A DNA stretch of 64,000 nt from CAXBNB01 sp040151475. GTDB taxonomy: Bacteria > Bacteroidota > Bacteroidia > Cytophagales > Cyclobacteriaceae. How positions within the stretch are numbered: the stretch's first letter is position 1; every line of letters starts with the position of its first letter. Below, one piece after another: positions 61,869-64,000 of the stretch. The DNA lies in assembly GCF_040151475.1 (NCBI RefSeq), contig NZ_JBDKWG010000121.1, positions 62,001 to 126,000 on the forward strand, given 5' to 3'. Position numbers and translations under genes: made by a program. The notes beneath the pieces are model-generated. The model had not been told where the DNA came from. It did not search any database and saw nothing but the letters and a program-made list of their open reading frames with translations.

Positions 61869-63122
61869 ATGAATCAAAAGGAGTCTGACGTAGTGATTAT
61901 AGGTGGAGGAATAATAGGGTTGTTTTGTGCCTACTATTTGTCAAAAGAAGGAAAATCTGTTACTGTTCTGGAAAAAGGGCCACTTAAAGAGGCATGTTCT
62001 TATGGCAACTGCGGATTAGTAAGTCCCAGTCATGCTTTGCCTTTAAATAGTCCCGCATTGATTATGAAAGCTGCAGTATGGCTTTTTCAAAAAGATTCTC
62101 CTTTTTATATCAAACCTCAGCTGGATATGAAGTTTGTGAGTTGGATGCTTGGTTTTGCTTTGAATGCATTCAACAAGAAGCAGATAGAACGGAGTATGCA
62201 CGGCCGTAATAACTTATTGATTGATTCCAAAAACCTTTACAATGACTTGTTTGCCAGTCAATCTTTTGATTGCAACTGGGCTCCCGACGGTATTCATTTT
62301 GTATTTGGAAAAGAAGAAAATTTTGAAGCATACAGGGCGAAAGATGATAAATTGGCAACCATTGGATTGGCTGCTGAACCCATTGTTGGCCAAACCCTTT
62401 TGGATATGGAACCTGCCTTAACCGATCGTGCTTATGGTTCGTGGTTCTATAAAATAGATGCCTCACTCAACCCCGGAAAGCTACTGACCGGACTTAGAAA
62501 AGAACTAATAGCTAAAGGCGTGGTGATAGAAGAACTTTGTGAAGTAACGGAGTTTAAAAAAAATAATAACCGCATCACTGAGCTTGTGACCAACAAGGGA
62601 AATATCAAAGCAAAAGATGTGGTTTTGGCTACTGGTGCCTGGTCTCCTTGGCTTGAAAACCAGCTTAACCTCAAAATTCCAATCGTACCGGGAAAAGGCT
62701 ATAGCATCACTATGAAAAGGCCTGCAATTAGTCCGATATGTCCTTTGATTTTTGAAGAACGAAAAGTAGTGGCTACACCCTGGAAAGACGGATATCGACT
62801 TGGTGGGACTATGGAATTTTCTGGATATGATACTACACTTAACCGAGACAGGTTGCAAAGCCTGAAAAGAGCGGCTACAGAGTACCTCAAAGAACCTTTT
62901 ACCGAAGAAAATGCAGAAGAATGGTGTGGCTGGAGGCCAATGACCACCGATGGTATGCCTATCATAGACAAGTCTCCAAAACACCAAAACTTGTACATGG
63001 CCTGTGGTCACAATATGTTGGGGCTCAGTATGGCACCATCAACAGGTAAACTCATTGCAGAAATGATCACTGCTAAAGAGCCTCACATAGACCATTCATT
63101 GTATTCATTTAATAGATTTTGA
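61869..63122 (+). CDS. FAD-dependent oxidoreductase, DadA-like (DAO family)
   Basis: 417 residues without a signal peptide. The FAD-binding motif VVIIGGGIIGLFCAYYLSKE is at 9-28, followed by SYGNCGLVSPSHALPLNSPA. The C-terminal signature GWRPMTTDGMPIIDKSP and CGHNMLGLSMAPSTGKLIAE match D-amino acid dehydrogenase (DadA) and related D-hydroxyproline/glycine oxidases. It oxidises an amine or D-amino acid to the imine and passes electrons to quinone or oxygen; the substrate is not evident. It is followed by the GH20 gene after 11 bp, so they are cotranscribed. Amino-acid catabolism in a glycan locus hints at peptidoglycan or glycopeptide as substrate. Confidence 0.88.
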   Translation: MNQKESDVVIIGGGIIGLFCAYYLSKEGKSVTVLEKGPLKEACSYGNCGLVSPSHALPLNSPALIMKAAVWLFQKDSPFYIKPQLDMKFVSWMLGFALNAFNKKQIERSMHGRNNLLIDSKNLYNDLFASQSFDCNWAPDGIHFVFGKEENFEAYRAKDDKLATIGLAAEPIVGQTLLDMEPALTDRAYGSWFYKIDASLNPGKLLTGLRKELIAKGVVIEELCEVTEFKKNNNRITELVTNKGNIKAKDVVLATGAWSPWLENQLNLKIPIVPGKGYSITMKRPAISPICPLIFEERKVVATPWKDGYRLGGTMEFSGYDTTLNRDRLQSLKRAATEYLKEPFTEENAEEWCGWRPMTTDGMPIIDKSPKHQNLYMACGHNMLGLSMAPSTGKLIAEMITAKEPHIDHSLYSFNRF

Positions 63123-63133
63123 TTAAGAAAAAG

Positions 63134-64000
63134 ATGAAAAAAAATAAGACAGTATTATATAAGTTTTTAGCATTGCTATTTGCAGTGATTTCATTCCAAA
63201 GTACGATTCTGGCTTCTGATCTCACCAATTTAGGCCTGCATGTGATACCTTATCCGCAACAGGTAGCAATTGGAGGTAGTGAGTATGTATTGAAAAGTCC
63301 GGTAAATATTGTATTGGATAAGAATGCTTCGGCGATTGACCTAAAAACGGCTGAATTGCTTAAGAGTGAGTTGGAAGGAAAGTGGAATTTGAAAACTGTA
63401 ATCTCTGAGACCAAAGGAACGAGCAATATAATTTTAACCAGAAAAGGAACACCTAAATCTCTTGCCGCACAAGGATATATACTTTCAACAGAAAGAGATG
63501 TTTTGACAATTTCAGCCAAAGACGAAGACGGATTATTCTATGGAGTTCAGACTCTTTTTCAACTGATTAAAAGAAACAGAGACAATATTTCAGTACCTGG
63601 TATGGAAATCACCGATTGGCCAGATGTAAAAATAAGAGCGGCTCATTATGATACCAAACACCATCAGGACAAGGGCAGTTATGTGAAAGATTTCATACGA
63701 GATTTGGCCAAATACAAAATCAACATGTTGGTGTGGGAATGGGAAGACAAATTGGCATACGAAAGCCATCCCGAAATTGGAGCTCCGGGTGCGTTCACCA
63801 TAGAAGAGATGCAGGAGTTTACACGCTATGCCAGAGAATACCACATCGAATTGACTCCTTTGGTTCAAGGGTTAGGTCATGTGAGTTTTATCTTAAAATG
63901 GCCTCAATACAAAGAATTGAGAGAAGTGGAGGGGTCGGACTGGGAATTTTGTCCTTTGGAAGAAGGTACTTATGATATATTGTTTGATCTATGGGATGAA
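63134..64000 (+). CDS. Glycoside hydrolase family 20 beta-N-acetylhexosaminidase (5' part, runs off the window)
   Basis: The frame is open for 289 codons from the ATG at 63134 to the window edge. A signal peptide (KKNKTVLYKFLALLFAVISF, then QSTILA) precedes a GH20b N-terminal domain (about 34-150, LHVIPYPQQVAIGG, LAAQGYILSTERDVLTISAK, DGLFYGVQTLFQLIKR). The catalytic barrel begins with DVKIRAAHYDTKHHQDKG, KYKINMLVWEWEDKLAYESH and LTPLVQGLGHVSFILKWPQY. The catalytic Asp-Glu pair would lie beyond 64,000. Family enzymes release terminal N-acetylglucosamine or galactosamine; the unusual HYDTKHHQD motif differs from the standard RGxxxD and suggests a divergent subgroup. Confidence 0.88.
   Translation, partial: MKKNKTVLYKFLALLFAVISFQSTILASDLTNLGLHVIPYPQQVAIGGSEYVLKSPVNIVLDKNASAIDLKTAELLKSELEGKWNLKTVISETKGTSNIILTRKGTPKSLAAQGYILSTERDVLTISAKDEDGLFYGVQTLFQLIKRNRDNISVPGMEITDWPDVKIRAAHYDTKHHQDKGSYVKDFIRDLAKYKINMLVWEWEDKLAYESHPEIGAPGAFTIEEMQEFTRYAREYHIELTPLVQGLGHVSFILKWPQYKELREVEGSDWEFCPLEEGTYDILFDLWDE

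Noticed and set aside
62505..63011. Minus-strand open frame of 168 residues opposite the DadA-like gene
   Set aside because: Shadow frame; rich in Phe/Cys/His with no domain and no promoter.

Overview
The window comes from a Bacteroidota genome, most likely a marine-type member of the Cytophagales. The evidence is type IX secretion system (T9SS) components and cargo, a SusC/SusD pair driven by an ECF sigma/FecR system, several promoters with the Bacteroidota -7 element TAnnTTTG, and moderate AT richness. I saw no tRNA, rRNA or CRISPR array.

Region 1 (1-29 kb). One gene of 24.5 kb encodes a secreted protein of about 8,164 residues: signal peptide, a few Ig-like domains, about 52 Calx-beta repeats, cadherin-like repeats and a gliding-motility-type T9SS C-terminal domain. 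A PorP/SprF outer-membrane protein and an OmpA-family protein follow closely, so this is an SprB/SprF-like adhesin module. After a strong terminator comes an O-antigen-ligase-like membrane protein with TPRs.

Region 2 (29-41 kb). An aldehyde dehydrogenase and an acetolactate-synthase-like ThDP enzyme form a minus-strand pair. Then come an ArsR regulator, a sterol-desaturase-family hydroxylase, a T9SS plug-type protein (DUF5103) and a scramblase/LURP-one-like protein. A BlaI-type repressor is translationally coupled to an M56 (BlaR1-like) membrane protease whose sensor domain is an amidase_3-like fold lacking its catalytic Glu. An ECF sigma factor, a hybrid anti-sigma/beta-barrel protein and an LVIVD lipoprotein follow.

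Region 3 (41-49.6 kb) is the accessory part. It holds a sulfatase, an intact ISAs1-family element with a perfect 10-bp target duplication and a transposase split at an A8 run, a DinB protein, and an integrase remnant. A two-gene AT-rich module (unknown protein plus agmatine-deiminase family protein) is flanked by 40-bp hairpin repeats. An ArsR/SRPBCC/DoxX/YdeI-CDGSH operon starts from a promoter buried in a perfect palindrome, and a small lipoprotein has its own promoter.

Region 4 (49.7-64 kb) is a glycan-utilisation locus: ECF sigma, FecR anti-sigma, SusC with an STN domain, SusD, a CRTAC1-type T9SS cargo protein, a PIG-L de-N-acetylase, a DUF4832 glycosidase-like protein, a small lipoprotein, a DadA-like FAD oxidase and a GH20 hexosaminidase running off the window. 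The enzymes point to an N-acetylated amino-sugar glycan.

The items I consider most likely to be new are the BlaI/M56-amidase sensor pair, the hierarchical (5-repeat, then 3-repeat) organisation inside the giant adhesin, and the hairpin-flanked two-gene module.
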